Position numbers and translations under genes: made by a program. 64,000 nucleotides of DNA from JAFGRU01 sp016934985 (GTDB lineage: Bacteria; Desulfobacterota; Desulfuromonadia; Desulfuromonadales; JAAYDE01): contig CAXXJQ010000003.1 in the NCBI GenBank assembly GCA_963665045.2, positions 1,426,001-1,490,000 on the forward strand, read 5' to 3'. Below are positions 35,049 to 43,716 of this stretch, piece by piece. The notes beneath the pieces were generated by a model. It was not told the origin of the DNA, did no database searches, and saw only the letters and a program-made list of their open reading frames with translations. Positions within the stretch are counted from its first letter, which is position 1. Each line of letters opens with the position of its first letter.

Positions 35049-35783
35049 TCACCAGCCACCCGAGGCACCGCCACCGCCGAAACCGCCACCGCCACCGGAA
35101 AACCCGCCGCCGAAGCCTCCTCCACCACCACTCCCTCCGAAAGGTCCGCCGATCCAGAACATGCCGCTGCGCCGGTATCCCCGGCCGCGATGCCCCATGG
35201 CGGTGAACCTGAGAAGAGACGGCCCCAAAAAGAGGAGAAGGGCCAGTGCTCCCCAGGGGCTACGCCGTTTTTTCCCGGTTGTGGTGCGACCGTCCCCCTT
35301 GTACTCGCCACGCACGGCACTGCCTATGGCACTGACCCCGGCAATAATACCGCCATCAAAGTTGCCTTGACGAAAATAGGGGGAAATCTCATTATCGACG
35401 ATGCGTCCCGCCAAAAGGTCGGTCAGTTTTCCTTCCAGGCCGTAGCCGGCCTCAATGCGGATTTTGCGGTCATCCCTGGCCACTAGCAGGAGAACACCGT
35501 TATCCTTTTCCTTTTGCCCAAGCCCCCAGGCCTCAGCAACACGAATGGAATACTCCTCCAATGCCTCTCCATCAAGTGAAGGAATAGTCAAAACGGAAAT
35601 CTGGGTGGAATCGGTACGTTCAAACTCCCGCAAAAAATTTTCCAGCTTGAGCTCCACATCGGGGGATATCATATCTGCCCGGTCGTTAACGTACCCGGTC
35701 AACTGCGGGACGTCCAGGGCCAAACTAATCCCGGCGGATAGACAAACCAGTAAGAACAAAAATATGAGTAATGTTTTTTTCAT
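35049..35783 (-). CDS. Exported TPM-domain protein with glycine-rich tail (YgcG-like)
   Basis: 244 residues from ATG 35783. Signal peptide to about residue 23, TPM domain (LTGYVNDRADMIS, QISVLTIPSLDGEALEEYSIRVAEAWGLGQKEKDNGVLLLVARDDRKIRIEAGYGLEG), a membrane segment LALLLFLGPSLL and a C-terminal Gly/Ser repeat tail ending GGGASGGW. Starts two bases after the lemA stop, so translationally coupled. LemA/TPM pairs are widespread; function unproven. Confidence 0.9.
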   Translation of the reverse strand: MKKTLLIFLFLLVCLSAGISLALDVPQLTGYVNDRADMISPDVELKLENFLREFERTDSTQISVLTIPSLDGEALEEYSIRVAEAWGLGQKEKDNGVLLLVARDDRKIRIEAGYGLEGKLTDLLAGRIVDNEISPYFRQGNFDGGIIAGVSAIGSAVRGEYKGDGRTTTGKKRRSPWGALALLLFLGPSLLRFTAMGHRGRGYRRSGMFWIGGPFGGSGGGGGFGGGFSGGGGGFGGGGASGGW

Positions 35784-35785
35784 TG

Positions 35786-36385
35786 TCAAAACGTAACTTT
35801 GGGCGCCTGGGCCGCTCCGGCTTCGGCTTTGAAAGGTTCCTTGCGTTCGAGATGGAGAAGTAACTTGTTGGTCAGATAATTGGGGAAAGTCCTGATCGAG
35901 CTGTTGAAAATCCGTACGGAATCGTTATAACGCTGCCTGGCCACATTGATACGGTTTTCCGTGCCTTCAAGCTGATGCTGAAGATCACGAAAATTCTGGC
36001 TGGCTTTCAGGTCAGGATAGTTTTCCGCCACGACCAGAAGCCGGGACAAAGCGGACGACATCTGTCCTTGCGCGGCCACATATTTCTCCACGGCAGCGGC
36101 ATCTCCAAGATTTTCTGGTGAAATTTTTATCTGTCCCACCCGGGCCCGGGCATCGGTAACTGCCTGAAGGGTTTCTTTTTCATGAGAAGCATAAGCCTTG
36201 ACCGTCTCCACCAGATTGGGGATCAGATCGGCACGACGCTGATAGGTCGCTTCAACATCCCCCCAGGCAGCTATGACCGCCTCTTCGTTGCGCTGGATCT
36301 CATTGTAACCACATCCGGCAAGAGAAAAAAGCAGGATCATAAGAACAATGATACGATGTTTGGTGCTGAAGATTTTCTGAAGCAT
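35786..36385 (-). CDS. lemA: LemA family protein
   Basis: 199 residues. N-terminal membrane anchor that also contains a lipobox-like LAGC, then the long antiparallel helical LemA core: NEIQRNEEAVIAAWGDVEATYQRRADLIPNLVETVKAYASHEKETLQAVTDARARV and ASQNFRDLQHQLEGTENRINVARQRYND. First gene of the lemA-TPM-TPM unit. Confidence 0.94.
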   Translation of the reverse strand: MLQKIFSTKHRIIVLMILLFSLAGCGYNEIQRNEEAVIAAWGDVEATYQRRADLIPNLVETVKAYASHEKETLQAVTDARARVGQIKISPENLGDAAAVEKYVAAQGQMSSALSRLLVVAENYPDLKASQNFRDLQHQLEGTENRINVARQRYNDSVRIFNSSIRTFPNYLTNKLLLHLERKEPFKAEAGAAQAPKVTF

Positions 36386-36734
36386 AGGAAATCCCCCTAA
36401 TGAAAATGTCGGATAATCGACCAGAAACTAATAGAGTAGTTTTACAAAATTCCCTTTATTCAATGTTATGGATGGTTACTTATACCACATAATGCCTGGC
36501 CGGGAAATAACCCTGAGAAATTTAGCCCGAACCTTCAGTGCCCATAATGAAATAATTCTGAAAGTAGTCCAACTCCTGCCTCTTTTGCCAAGATATTTTC
36601 AGTATAAAAACAGTGTCCCCTCTGCTCATTAACCCGGCTAGTAATCCTGTCACCAAACCTTGACCTTTGACACCTTTCCTTGGTTTGTATATTGCAAATT
36701 CTTTTAAGACACCCCTTCTTTTCGGAGAATCAAT
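36386..36734. promoter_or_regulatory. Gap upstream of the binding-protein/kinase pair, with a possible promoter
   Basis: No gene supported. TTGACA (36667-36672) and TATATT (36688-36693) are separated by 15 bases, short but with good boxes, about 40 bases before the TTG start of the binding-protein gene. Confidence 0.4.
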
Positions 36735-37514
36735 TTGAAAAAAATAGCGTTTTTTCTTCTGGTATTCTTCCTTCTAACAACTGGTTGCAACCGCCAGGAA
36801 CAAGCAACGGATAAACCGGGCAAAGAACTCCTCGTCTATTGCGGCATCACCATGATCAAACCCATGGCCGAAATAGGCACTATGATCGAGAAGCAGGAAG
36901 GGTGCAAAATCACCATCACCAAAGGAGGTTCGGGCAACCTCCTTAAGGCCATACGGGCCAATATGGTTGGCGATCTCTACCTTCCCGGCTCTGACTCCTA
37001 TATCGAAACCAGCAAAAAAGAGGGTCTGGTCACGGAAACGGTATATGTCGGACAGAACAAAGCGGTCATGATGGTGCGCAAGAATAATCCAAAAGGAATC
37101 TCTCCCGATCTTACCAACCTGCTGCGCAAGGACCTCTATGTCGCTGTCGGGAACCCCAATAGCGGCAGCATCGGCCGAGAAACAAAAAAGGTGCTCGAAC
37201 GGAAAAACATTTTTGACGGGGTTATTGACAACGCCAGGATTTTGACAACTGACTCAAAAAATCTAATTAATGTTTTAAAAGATGAAAAAGCCGATCTGGT
37301 CATCAATTGGTACGCCACCGCCACTTGGCCGGAAAACCAGCCGTATGTGGATGTCCTTCCCATCGCGGATAAATACGCTACGCCAAAAAAACTGGTCATT
37401 GGCCTTCTAAAAACCTCCCGTTACCCTGAAATCGCCCGCAAATTTATGGCCCTTGCCGCCAGCAAAAAGGGCCAGGACATTTTTCAAAAATACGGTCTCT
37501 ACAATGTCCCCTAA
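36735..37514 (+). CDS. ModA-like substrate-binding lipoprotein
   Basis: 259 residues from TTG 36735 (CGGAGAAT upstream). Lipobox LLTTGC at about residues 14-19. Family features of ModA/sulfate-type binding proteins: LLVYCGITMIKPMAEI, GGSGNLLKAI, GDLYLPGSDSYIETSKKEG and DLVINWYATATWP. No ABC permease follows; the gene overlaps the hybrid kinase by 11 bp. It is therefore more likely the periplasmic sensing partner of that kinase than a transporter subunit. Ligand unknown (an oxyanion is possible). Confidence 0.85.
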   Translation: MKKIAFFLLVFFLLTTGCNRQEQATDKPGKELLVYCGITMIKPMAEIGTMIEKQEGCKITITKGGSGNLLKAIRANMVGDLYLPGSDSYIETSKKEGLVTETVYVGQNKAVMMVRKNNPKGISPDLTNLLRKDLYVAVGNPNSGSIGRETKKVLERKNIFDGVIDNARILTTDSKNLINVLKDEKADLVINWYATATWPENQPYVDVLPIADKYATPKKLVIGLLKTSRYPEIARKFMALAASKKGQDIFQKYGLYNVP

Positions 37515-40500
37515 GGGCAATTCAGCTTTTTTTAATATTTTCCGCGAACCGGTCCGCAGGAAGCTTATTTTTCTTACCCTGATATTCCTGTTGGTTTGCG
37601 GCATACTCTTGAGCACCGGGGAATATCTCCGCCTGCAGGATAACAGTTTTCATAAGGCCCTGGATAACGAGGTTGCCCGAAATAGTATTGGTAAAATTCT
37701 CAACAAAAAACTTCTGGTCATTGAAAATAAAATCTTCCGACTTTCCCTGGCGGAGGACAGCCGGGACCTGGTTGTTCTGAAAAATGATATTACTGAGAAT
37801 CTGACAGACATCCAAAAGGCTCTCAAGGTCCTTCAAGACGGCGGCAGTTTTGCCGACGATGTTCCGGTAAATATGAACGAAATCGACGAAATCACCGAGG
37901 CCTTAAAATATTCCCGTCCCGCCAACTCAGGTTATAACATTGAAGTTATCAACCTCACTCCAAAAGTCATGGATATAGAGGAACTTGCAGACAGCCTCTA
38001 TAAAAAGGTCAGCCATAAACTAGCCGAAAAAAAGAGTGAAATCTGGAAACTCCAGGATAGAAATATCAGAATATTGACAAAGCAGCTTGAAACGGTTTTT
38101 CAGCGATCTTTTGAAAACGTTAATAAAATATTTTATGATTCCAACCTGGAACTTCAAAATCTTAAAAAAAACTGGGAAACGGAAACCGGGGATTTGTTGT
38201 TAATTAGAAACTTTGGAATTTTTTTCATCGTTATCGTAGGCCTGGGTTTGTTTCTACACACCGGCCGCCAGATCGGAGCCATCCTCCAACAGCGAACCGC
38301 TTTTGCAAAAAAACTGGAAAAAAGCCGTCAAACCCTTGAGACCATTCTGGAAACCACTCCTGTGGGCATAGCTATCCTAGGTAAAAATCGCGAAATCCGC
38401 ATGGTAAATCAGTCAATTCTCCGCCTACTCGGCATCGATGACCAAAAAGACATATTGGGACAACATTGTTTTGGCTTTCTTTGTGCCCAACACGCAACCG
38501 GCTGCCCTTTGGAGGAATTTCATAACGGGGTCTTTAACCGCGAAGTCACCCTGAAAAACCAAACAGGTCACCCGGTTCCCACCATTAAAAGCGCAATACC
38601 TATCGAACTGGCAGGCGAGGAAGTCATTCTTGAAGCCTTCATTGATATTTCGGAGCGACAAAAAGCCGAACTGGCCCTGCACCGGGAAAGCTCCAAACTT
38701 GGAGCCATGATATCCGGCATGGAAGAAGGCATCGTCTTTGTGGATCGCTTCGAACAAGTGGTGAAAGTCAATCGTTATTACCGTGAACTGGTCTCGCCGC
38801 AAGCGGATGCTATTGTCGATCTCGATATTTTCAAGCTGTTTCCTGTAAACCAACATCTTACCCTGAAACAAGTTTTGAAAGATTTCAAAACATCGGTCCA
38901 TACACAGCCATTTGTCTTTCAGCTCGACAATTATTACGGCATGGACAGCATCATTCGTCTGCAACCGATTTATCTCACTGAAAAATACCAGGAATATGAC
39001 GGTCTTGTAATTAACGTTGTAGATGTATCCGAACTGACAGAGGCCCGCCGGGTAGCCGAAAGGTCCCTTCGTTCGAAAGCCCATTTCCTGGCAAACATGA
39101 GTCACGAAATCAGGACCCCTCTCAACGGCATTCTCGGCATGGCAGAGCTTCTGACAGGCACCTGCCTGTCACCGGAGCAAAAACATTTTGCCACCACCAT
39201 CCAGAATTCGGGGGAAGCCCTGCTTACCATACTTAACGACATCCTGGACTTTTCAAAAATTGAGGCTGGGAAAATAACGCTTGAAGAGATAAGTTTTAAT
39301 CTTGGGAAGGCGGTTGAAGAAGGCGTGGAGTTGCTTGTTAAACAAGCCCACGAAAAAAACCTGGAACTGGCCCTGCAAATTCCCGCTGATACCTATATCC
39401 AGGTCAAAGGGGACCCTCATCGCTTTCGTCAGATATTAACCAACCTGATCAGTAATGCCATCAAGTTTACCAACGAAGGGGAAATTATAGTCCGAGTAAC
39501 CGGCCGATCTCTCGAAAACCGTAAGCGTCTTTTCCGGTTTTCAGTCGCCGATACCGGTATTGGCATAGATCCGGAGCAAAAAAATTATCTTTTTAAACAT
39601 TTTACTCAGGCAGATAATTCGACCACTCGCCGTTTTGGGGGTACAGGACTGGGCCTGAGCATTTCCAGGCAACTTGTTGAACTGATGGGCGGTAGCTTGC
39701 ACTTCGAAAGCAACCTTGATGAAGGGTCCACCTTTTGGTTCGAGCTCCCCTTGTCGGAAGAGCCCAATGCTTCACCTCTGGAACTGTCCATTCCCAATTT
39801 TCCACATATTAAGGCCCTTCTGGTGGAAAACCATAAGCCGAGCCGTTTAATCATTGAAAAACAGTTGGCGACGTTTGGAATTGACGTTCAATCAATCCCG
39901 TTTCTGGACGGAATTCAAGACATTCTGAATGGAACGGCACCGGGCGACTTGTTTGACATGGTCCTTATCGATCTGAACTTTCCGGACCTGAAAGAGCTTG
40001 ATGTTATCAGTGCCATGGCCAAAAACTGGCCATCAGACCCGACCCGAATCGTTGCATTGGCACCTCTGGGCAGCTTTAACAAAAACCTTCATTCGCAGGG
40101 AAAACATATTGATGCCGTTTTATCCAAACCCATTAGATACCAGGAACTGATCGATTGTCTGACTACCCTTCTTGCCCCACGTCCTGATAATCGAAAAGAC
40201 ATAATTGCTCCCGTAACTCAAGAGGGTTTCAAGCAACCCCTCAACCTGCGGATTTTGGTGGTTGAAGACAATCCGGTCAACCAAAAGGTAACCATAGGGA
40301 TGTTGAATTCTCTAGGCTGCCAGACCAAATTGGCTGAAAATGGCCAGGAAGCAGTGGAAATATTCAAACTCGACGATTTTGACCTGGTACTCATGGATTG
40401 CCACATGCCTGTGATGGATGGCTATAATGCAACAGCGGAAATTCGTCGTTTTGAAACTCGGGCTAGCGGCAAAATGACACCGGTGATTGCCCTGACTGCC

Positions 40501-40617
40501 GATACCCTGACAGATGGTTTGGAAAAAGCACGCCAGGCCAACATGGATGGTTTTCTCAGCAAGCCCTTTAGCCGTGCCGACCTAAGGGAAACACTTGTCC
40601 AATTTTCCGGAAAGTGA
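37504..40617 (+). CDS. Hybrid sensor histidine kinase with two PAS and two receiver domains
   Basis: 1037 residues from ATG 37504, overlapping the binding-protein gene. Membrane helix near 18-35, about 200-residue periplasmic helical region, second helix near 236-256, PAS domains (about 275-405 and 405-520), HisKA with His534 (ANMSHEIRTPLNG), HATPase (NLISNAIKFTNEGEI, DTGIGI, FGGTGLGL). A first receiver has Asp823 but an altered acidic pair (LLVENHKPS); a second has VVEDNPVNQK and Asp965 (LMDCHMPVMDG). The sensor probably reads the binding protein's state; no separate response regulator gene is adjacent. Confidence 0.93.
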   Translation: MSPKGNSAFFNIFREPVRRKLIFLTLIFLLVCGILLSTGEYLRLQDNSFHKALDNEVARNSIGKILNKKLLVIENKIFRLSLAEDSRDLVVLKNDITENLTDIQKALKVLQDGGSFADDVPVNMNEIDEITEALKYSRPANSGYNIEVINLTPKVMDIEELADSLYKKVSHKLAEKKSEIWKLQDRNIRILTKQLETVFQRSFENVNKIFYDSNLELQNLKKNWETETGDLLLIRNFGIFFIVIVGLGLFLHTGRQIGAILQQRTAFAKKLEKSRQTLETILETTPVGIAILGKNREIRMVNQSILRLLGIDDQKDILGQHCFGFLCAQHATGCPLEEFHNGVFNREVTLKNQTGHPVPTIKSAIPIELAGEEVILEAFIDISERQKAELALHRESSKLGAMISGMEEGIVFVDRFEQVVKVNRYYRELVSPQADAIVDLDIFKLFPVNQHLTLKQVLKDFKTSVHTQPFVFQLDNYYGMDSIIRLQPIYLTEKYQEYDGLVINVVDVSELTEARRVAERSLRSKAHFLANMSHEIRTPLNGILGMAELLTGTCLSPEQKHFATTIQNSGEALLTILNDILDFSKIEAGKITLEEISFNLGKAVEEGVELLVKQAHEKNLELALQIPADTYIQVKGDPHRFRQILTNLISNAIKFTNEGEIIVRVTGRSLENRKRLFRFSVADTGIGIDPEQKNYLFKHFTQADNSTTRRFGGTGLGLSISRQLVELMGGSLHFESNLDEGSTFWFELPLSEEPNASPLELSIPNFPHIKALLVENHKPSRLIIEKQLATFGIDVQSIPFLDGIQDILNGTAPGDLFDMVLIDLNFPDLKELDVISAMAKNWPSDPTRIVALAPLGSFNKNLHSQGKHIDAVLSKPIRYQELIDCLTTLLAPRPDNRKDIIAPVTQEGFKQPLNLRILVVEDNPVNQKVTIGMLNSLGCQTKLAENGQEAVEIFKLDDFDLVLMDCHMPVMDGYNATAEIRRFETRASGKMTPVIALTADTLTDGLEKARQANMDGFLSKPFSRADLRETLVQFSGK

Positions 40618-40811
40618 TAGCAACCAGAACCTGTAACGCAACTAATTGCAGGTAGCCGTGTTATTAAATTCTTAAAAAATTATTTGGATTGAGAAAATAC
40701 CCCTTATTTCCAACCAAACATCAAAGGCGGTGGTGAATGCCTTCCGCCATTGATGCTCTTATACCTGCCTCAGCTACCCAAATCAGAACCGGAAATCCCG
40801 TCAGTGCCAAG

Positions 40812-41132
40812 TCAAACTTGTACCATCGCTGCCTTCTCAATTTCATCCTCTGAGTGGAACATCCAGTCTTTTTTCTTTTTTTTGAAATAAAAGGTTACGG
40901 GATTTATTTCTTTCAACTGGTCTAATGTCAACAGCGGCGGTCCGTTGCCCTCGTTAACAATGCTTTCTCGCAAATCGGAATCCTGGCACACTAAGATTTT
41001 AGCTATTTTTTCAGCTTCCACAGGGGTGCCAGCTTTCACGAACCGGGTGGCTAAAAAACCAAACTTCCCAACATCCCCGCTAATATTAAGAAGGTAATTC
41101 TCTCCCTTAATTACAACTCTATAGTATTTCAT
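40812..41132 (-). CDS. Hypothetical protein
   Basis: 106 residues from ATG 41132 (MKYYRVVIKGENYLLNISG). Soluble alpha/beta pattern, GFLATRFVKAGTPVEAEKIAKILV, and a lysine-rich stretch FYFKKKKKDWMFHSEDE near the C-terminus. The fold-like opening strand-turn-strand and charged tail are all that can be seen; no family recognised. It follows lepB's 3' side in the opposite flank with weak ribosome binding. Confidence 0.55.
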   Translation of the reverse strand: MKYYRVVIKGENYLLNISGDVGKFGFLATRFVKAGTPVEAEKIAKILVCQDSDLRESIVNEGNGPPLLTLDQLKEINPVTFYFKKKKKDWMFHSEDEIEKAAMVQV

Positions 41133-41219
41133 GATTTTTCTTTCGCTCACTCACGGGCCAGACGATGGCAAGGATTATAGCAGCCGCCTTATAGCTGAAG
41201 CACTTGAACTCCTTATTAT

Positions 41220-42074
41220 TCAACGCACGTTCAGCCCTATACGCTCCCAACGAACGGTGCCCTCTTCCGCATCCCAGGACCAATAAAGGTTTTTGACAAT
41301 TCCTTTTATCTGGCTACTTTCAACGAATCCCCAAAAACGGCTGTCAAAACTCTTGTCACGGTTATCACCCATTACAAAATAGGCAGAATCAGGAACGGTT
41401 ACAGGCCCGAAATTATCTCTTGGGCTTAGATTTGCCGGCAAAATTTTAGAATCTTTGTAAATAGCAAAAGGTTCTTTGATTTCTTGGCCATTGATTAACA
41501 GAACCTTTTCACGCAACTCCACCCGGTCTCCGCCAACCCCTATGACCCTTTTAACAAAATCCTGGTGCGGCTTTTTTGAAAATTTAAAAACGATAAAATT
41601 GCCTCGCCGGGGCGCTCTTGAGGAGGGACGGCGATCAACCAGAATACGATCCCCGACCAACAAGGTCGGCTCGTTACTGCCGGTCGGAATACTATAAGCC
41701 TGAATATAATTTTTTTTAATAAAACCGGATATCTGGATATTTATAATACCAATGAAGACAATAATACCGAGATAATAAAAGATTTTATTATATTTTTTGG
41801 GTTGGAAATGGCTTTCATTTTTTCTGGCGCTCAATACTGCATCCAGAAAAGAGCCAACGTAATAGAAAAAGGCCACCATGGCCGCAAAACCGAGAATCCA
41901 GGGCAAATCTTCGCCTATGCCACAGAAATAGTAAACAACTGGCCAGTAGATAAGCGGAAAAACCAAAAGGGCCAAACCCTTCCGCCCCTGGCCATTGTAT
42001 ATCTGACCCATACCGGGTTCAAAAATACTGAACAACCCGGCCAGCCACCATTTTCTAGGCTTATTCTCAATCAA
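41220..42074 (-). CDS. lepB: Signal peptidase I with multi-helix N-terminus
   Basis: 284 residues. The N-terminal third has three or four membrane segments beginning WWLAGLFSIFEPGMGQIYNGQ, followed by the S26 catalytic core: YSIPTGSNEPTLLVGDRILVD (nucleophile Ser), DFVKRVIGVGGDRVELR (general-base Lys) and YFVMGDNRDKSFDSRFWGFV. The Ser box reads GSNEPT where SMxPT is usual. The N-terminal segment resembles small DUF5683-like membrane domains. Cleaves signal peptides on the periplasmic side. Preceded by a 530-bp gap. Confidence 0.93.
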   Translation of the reverse strand: MIENKPRKWWLAGLFSIFEPGMGQIYNGQGRKGLALLVFPLIYWPVVYYFCGIGEDLPWILGFAAMVAFFYYVGSFLDAVLSARKNESHFQPKKYNKIFYYLGIIVFIGIINIQISGFIKKNYIQAYSIPTGSNEPTLLVGDRILVDRRPSSRAPRRGNFIVFKFSKKPHQDFVKRVIGVGGDRVELREKVLLINGQEIKEPFAIYKDSKILPANLSPRDNFGPVTVPDSAYFVMGDNRDKSFDSRFWGFVESSQIKGIVKNLYWSWDAEEGTVRWERIGLNVR

Positions 42075-42605
42075 AACACAGTACCAATGTTTAACAGCAT
42101 TCCGTTTTCAAACAGGATGGCAACGAGTGACCGAAAACCGTAAAATTTTGTTTTCTCATTATTTGTTGTTGCATCTTTTTCGAATTCTGTAATTGTCATG
42201 GTGGGTATCCCACCTCTGCGGGAATTCACAAAGAACTGACTATTTTTGTATTTTTTATTGCCTTTACGAGTTTTCAGAAAAATGTGTCCACCAAAGGGCT
42301 AATAGTTATCGTATAGATAACAATCGCAACAAATCTGTCGAGCCCTAATTATTCCGTTGTTTTTTATATAGTTATCCGTTTAACTTTTTTATTTTCCGTC
42401 CCCTTAATCGCCAGACAAAAAGCCCGAAATTTTTCTTTTCAGCCAGTACCATTTTCATCAGTGCTATTTTTTGAGAAATTTTGCAAACATCAGTCCCTGT
42501 CTCGGCAGACCAACCCGCATAAGATTTTTAATAACCAACTCTAACCAAACAGACAAAAAAGGACGATCTGATCTGATTCCCATTTCCTTTTTCCAGGGGC
42601 ACACA
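42075..42605. other. 530-bp AT-rich gap upstream of lepB
   Basis: No gene supported on either strand. A nested hairpin lies at 42296-42345: GGGCT/AGCCC outside and GTTATC-GTATA-GATAAC inside, on the lepB leader side. No known riboswitch signature recognised. Confidence 0.4.
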
Positions 42606-42642
42606 AAAAAATGCCCGGACAAAAAATTGTCCGGGCATTTTT
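42606..42642 (-). terminator. Terminator downstream of nrdG
   Basis: AAAAATGCCCGGACAA / TTGTCCGGGCATTTTT, a near-perfect long stem; oriented to end the nrdD-nrdG transcript about 185 bases after the nrdG stop, and symmetric enough to act both ways. Confidence 0.85.
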
Positions 42643-42825
42643 AACCCTGGAAAAACCACCGGAATTCTTCCAGAAAAGACTCCAGTAAATTTAAAGTTGG
42701 AAATAATAACGAGAAACTTAAGAAATTAAGCCCTGGGAATAGGTATATTCCATTCGGAGTGCATTGAAAGGTTAACTGAAGTCAGACAAAAAAGCGGTGG
42801 AATTTTTTCTTTCAAACAACAATTT

Positions 42826-43521
42826 TCATATTCCACGCAGGCTAACGGAATTGGCATACCGCTGTCCAATCCCAACAAATTCTTTAAGTTTGGAGTATGA
42901 ATGGGGTTCTAAGTCTTGATACTTCTCTTCAAGAGCGTGGGAAGCCACAAATTGCTGCAAAACCCACAAACCGGCGCCCTTAAGTGCTTCTCCAATGGCA
43001 AGGATATCCTCGGTTTCCACTAAATTGGGTACACAGGTGGTGCGAAACTCGTACTCTATCTTCCCTTCTACAAGAATACGAATGCTTTCCAAAAGGTTAT
43101 CAATCTTTACGGGCTGGTTATGAAGTTCCCCGTAACGCTGGGGTGCGGTCTTTAAATCCATCGCAACAAAATCGACAAGGTCCCGGGAAACGAGACCCTC
43201 AAGACAACACGGAAGAAGACCATTAGTGTCAAGCTTGACTTTAAGACCCAATTTCTTTATTTCCCGGAGCAATTCTCCCAGTTCGGGATTAATTGTCGGC
43301 TCGCCACCGGAAACCACCACGCCATCGATAAACTTTCGACGCTGTTCCAGTTCACCGAGAATGAACTCCATAGGATAATCGGGATACTGATCAGGTTCGA
43401 GAACCAAACCGGGGTTATGACAAAAAGGACAGGTAAGATTGCAGCCACCCAAAAAAAGCAGAGAAGCAATCTTCCCTGGATAATCGAGGAGGCTGGTGCC
43501 CTGGAAACCTTTAATCGCCAT
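42826..43521 (-). CDS. nrdG: Anaerobic ribonucleotide reductase activating protein
   Basis: 231 residues. Radical-SAM motif CNLTCPFCHNP near residue 27, GGEPTINPELGELL, KLDTNGLLP and DFVAMDLKTAPQRY. Generates the glycyl radical on NrdD using SAM and a 4Fe-4S cluster. The MAIKGFQGTSLLDYPGKIAS start is characteristic of the longer NrdG subgroup. Overlaps the small glycyl-radical ORF by 11 bp, an arrangement suggesting tight co-expression. Confidence 0.95.
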   Translation of the reverse strand: MAIKGFQGTSLLDYPGKIASLLFLGGCNLTCPFCHNPGLVLEPDQYPDYPMEFILGELEQRRKFIDGVVVSGGEPTINPELGELLREIKKLGLKVKLDTNGLLPCCLEGLVSRDLVDFVAMDLKTAPQRYGELHNQPVKIDNLLESIRILVEGKIEYEFRTTCVPNLVETEDILAIGEALKGAGLWVLQQFVASHALEEKYQDLEPHSYSKLKEFVGIGQRYANSVSLRGI

Positions 43522-43669
43522 TTTCCCCCATACCCTGAGAGCTTTTCAGAACAAACTCACGGCGTTCCTGAAACTCTTCCTTCTTCCCCTTGTTCCACTG
43601 CTGAACGGGACGGAAAAAACCGCAAACCCTTGAGTAAACCTCCGTTTTTTCATTACATTTCTTTGCCAT
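43511..43669 (-). CDS. Separate 52-residue glycyl-radical tail of NrdD
   Basis: ATG 43669 has GGGGGAGATCA directly upstream; stop TAA at 43513-43511. The product reads KKCNEKTEVYSRVCGFFRP then VQQWNKGKKEEFQERREF. This is the C-terminal segment of class III reductases, with the radical glycine in RVCGF at residue 17 and one zinc-type cysteine (Cys5). The large NrdD ORF upstream ends exactly before this part, so the enzyme appears to be made from two polypeptides. Overlaps nrdG by 11 bp. Confidence 0.85.
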   Translation of the reverse strand: MAKKCNEKTEVYSRVCGFFRPVQQWNKGKKEEFQERREFVLKSSQGMGENGD

Positions 43670-43716
43670 TGATCTCCCCCGATTTAATTAAATAAGCAAA
43701 ACAAATAATAAGCCGG

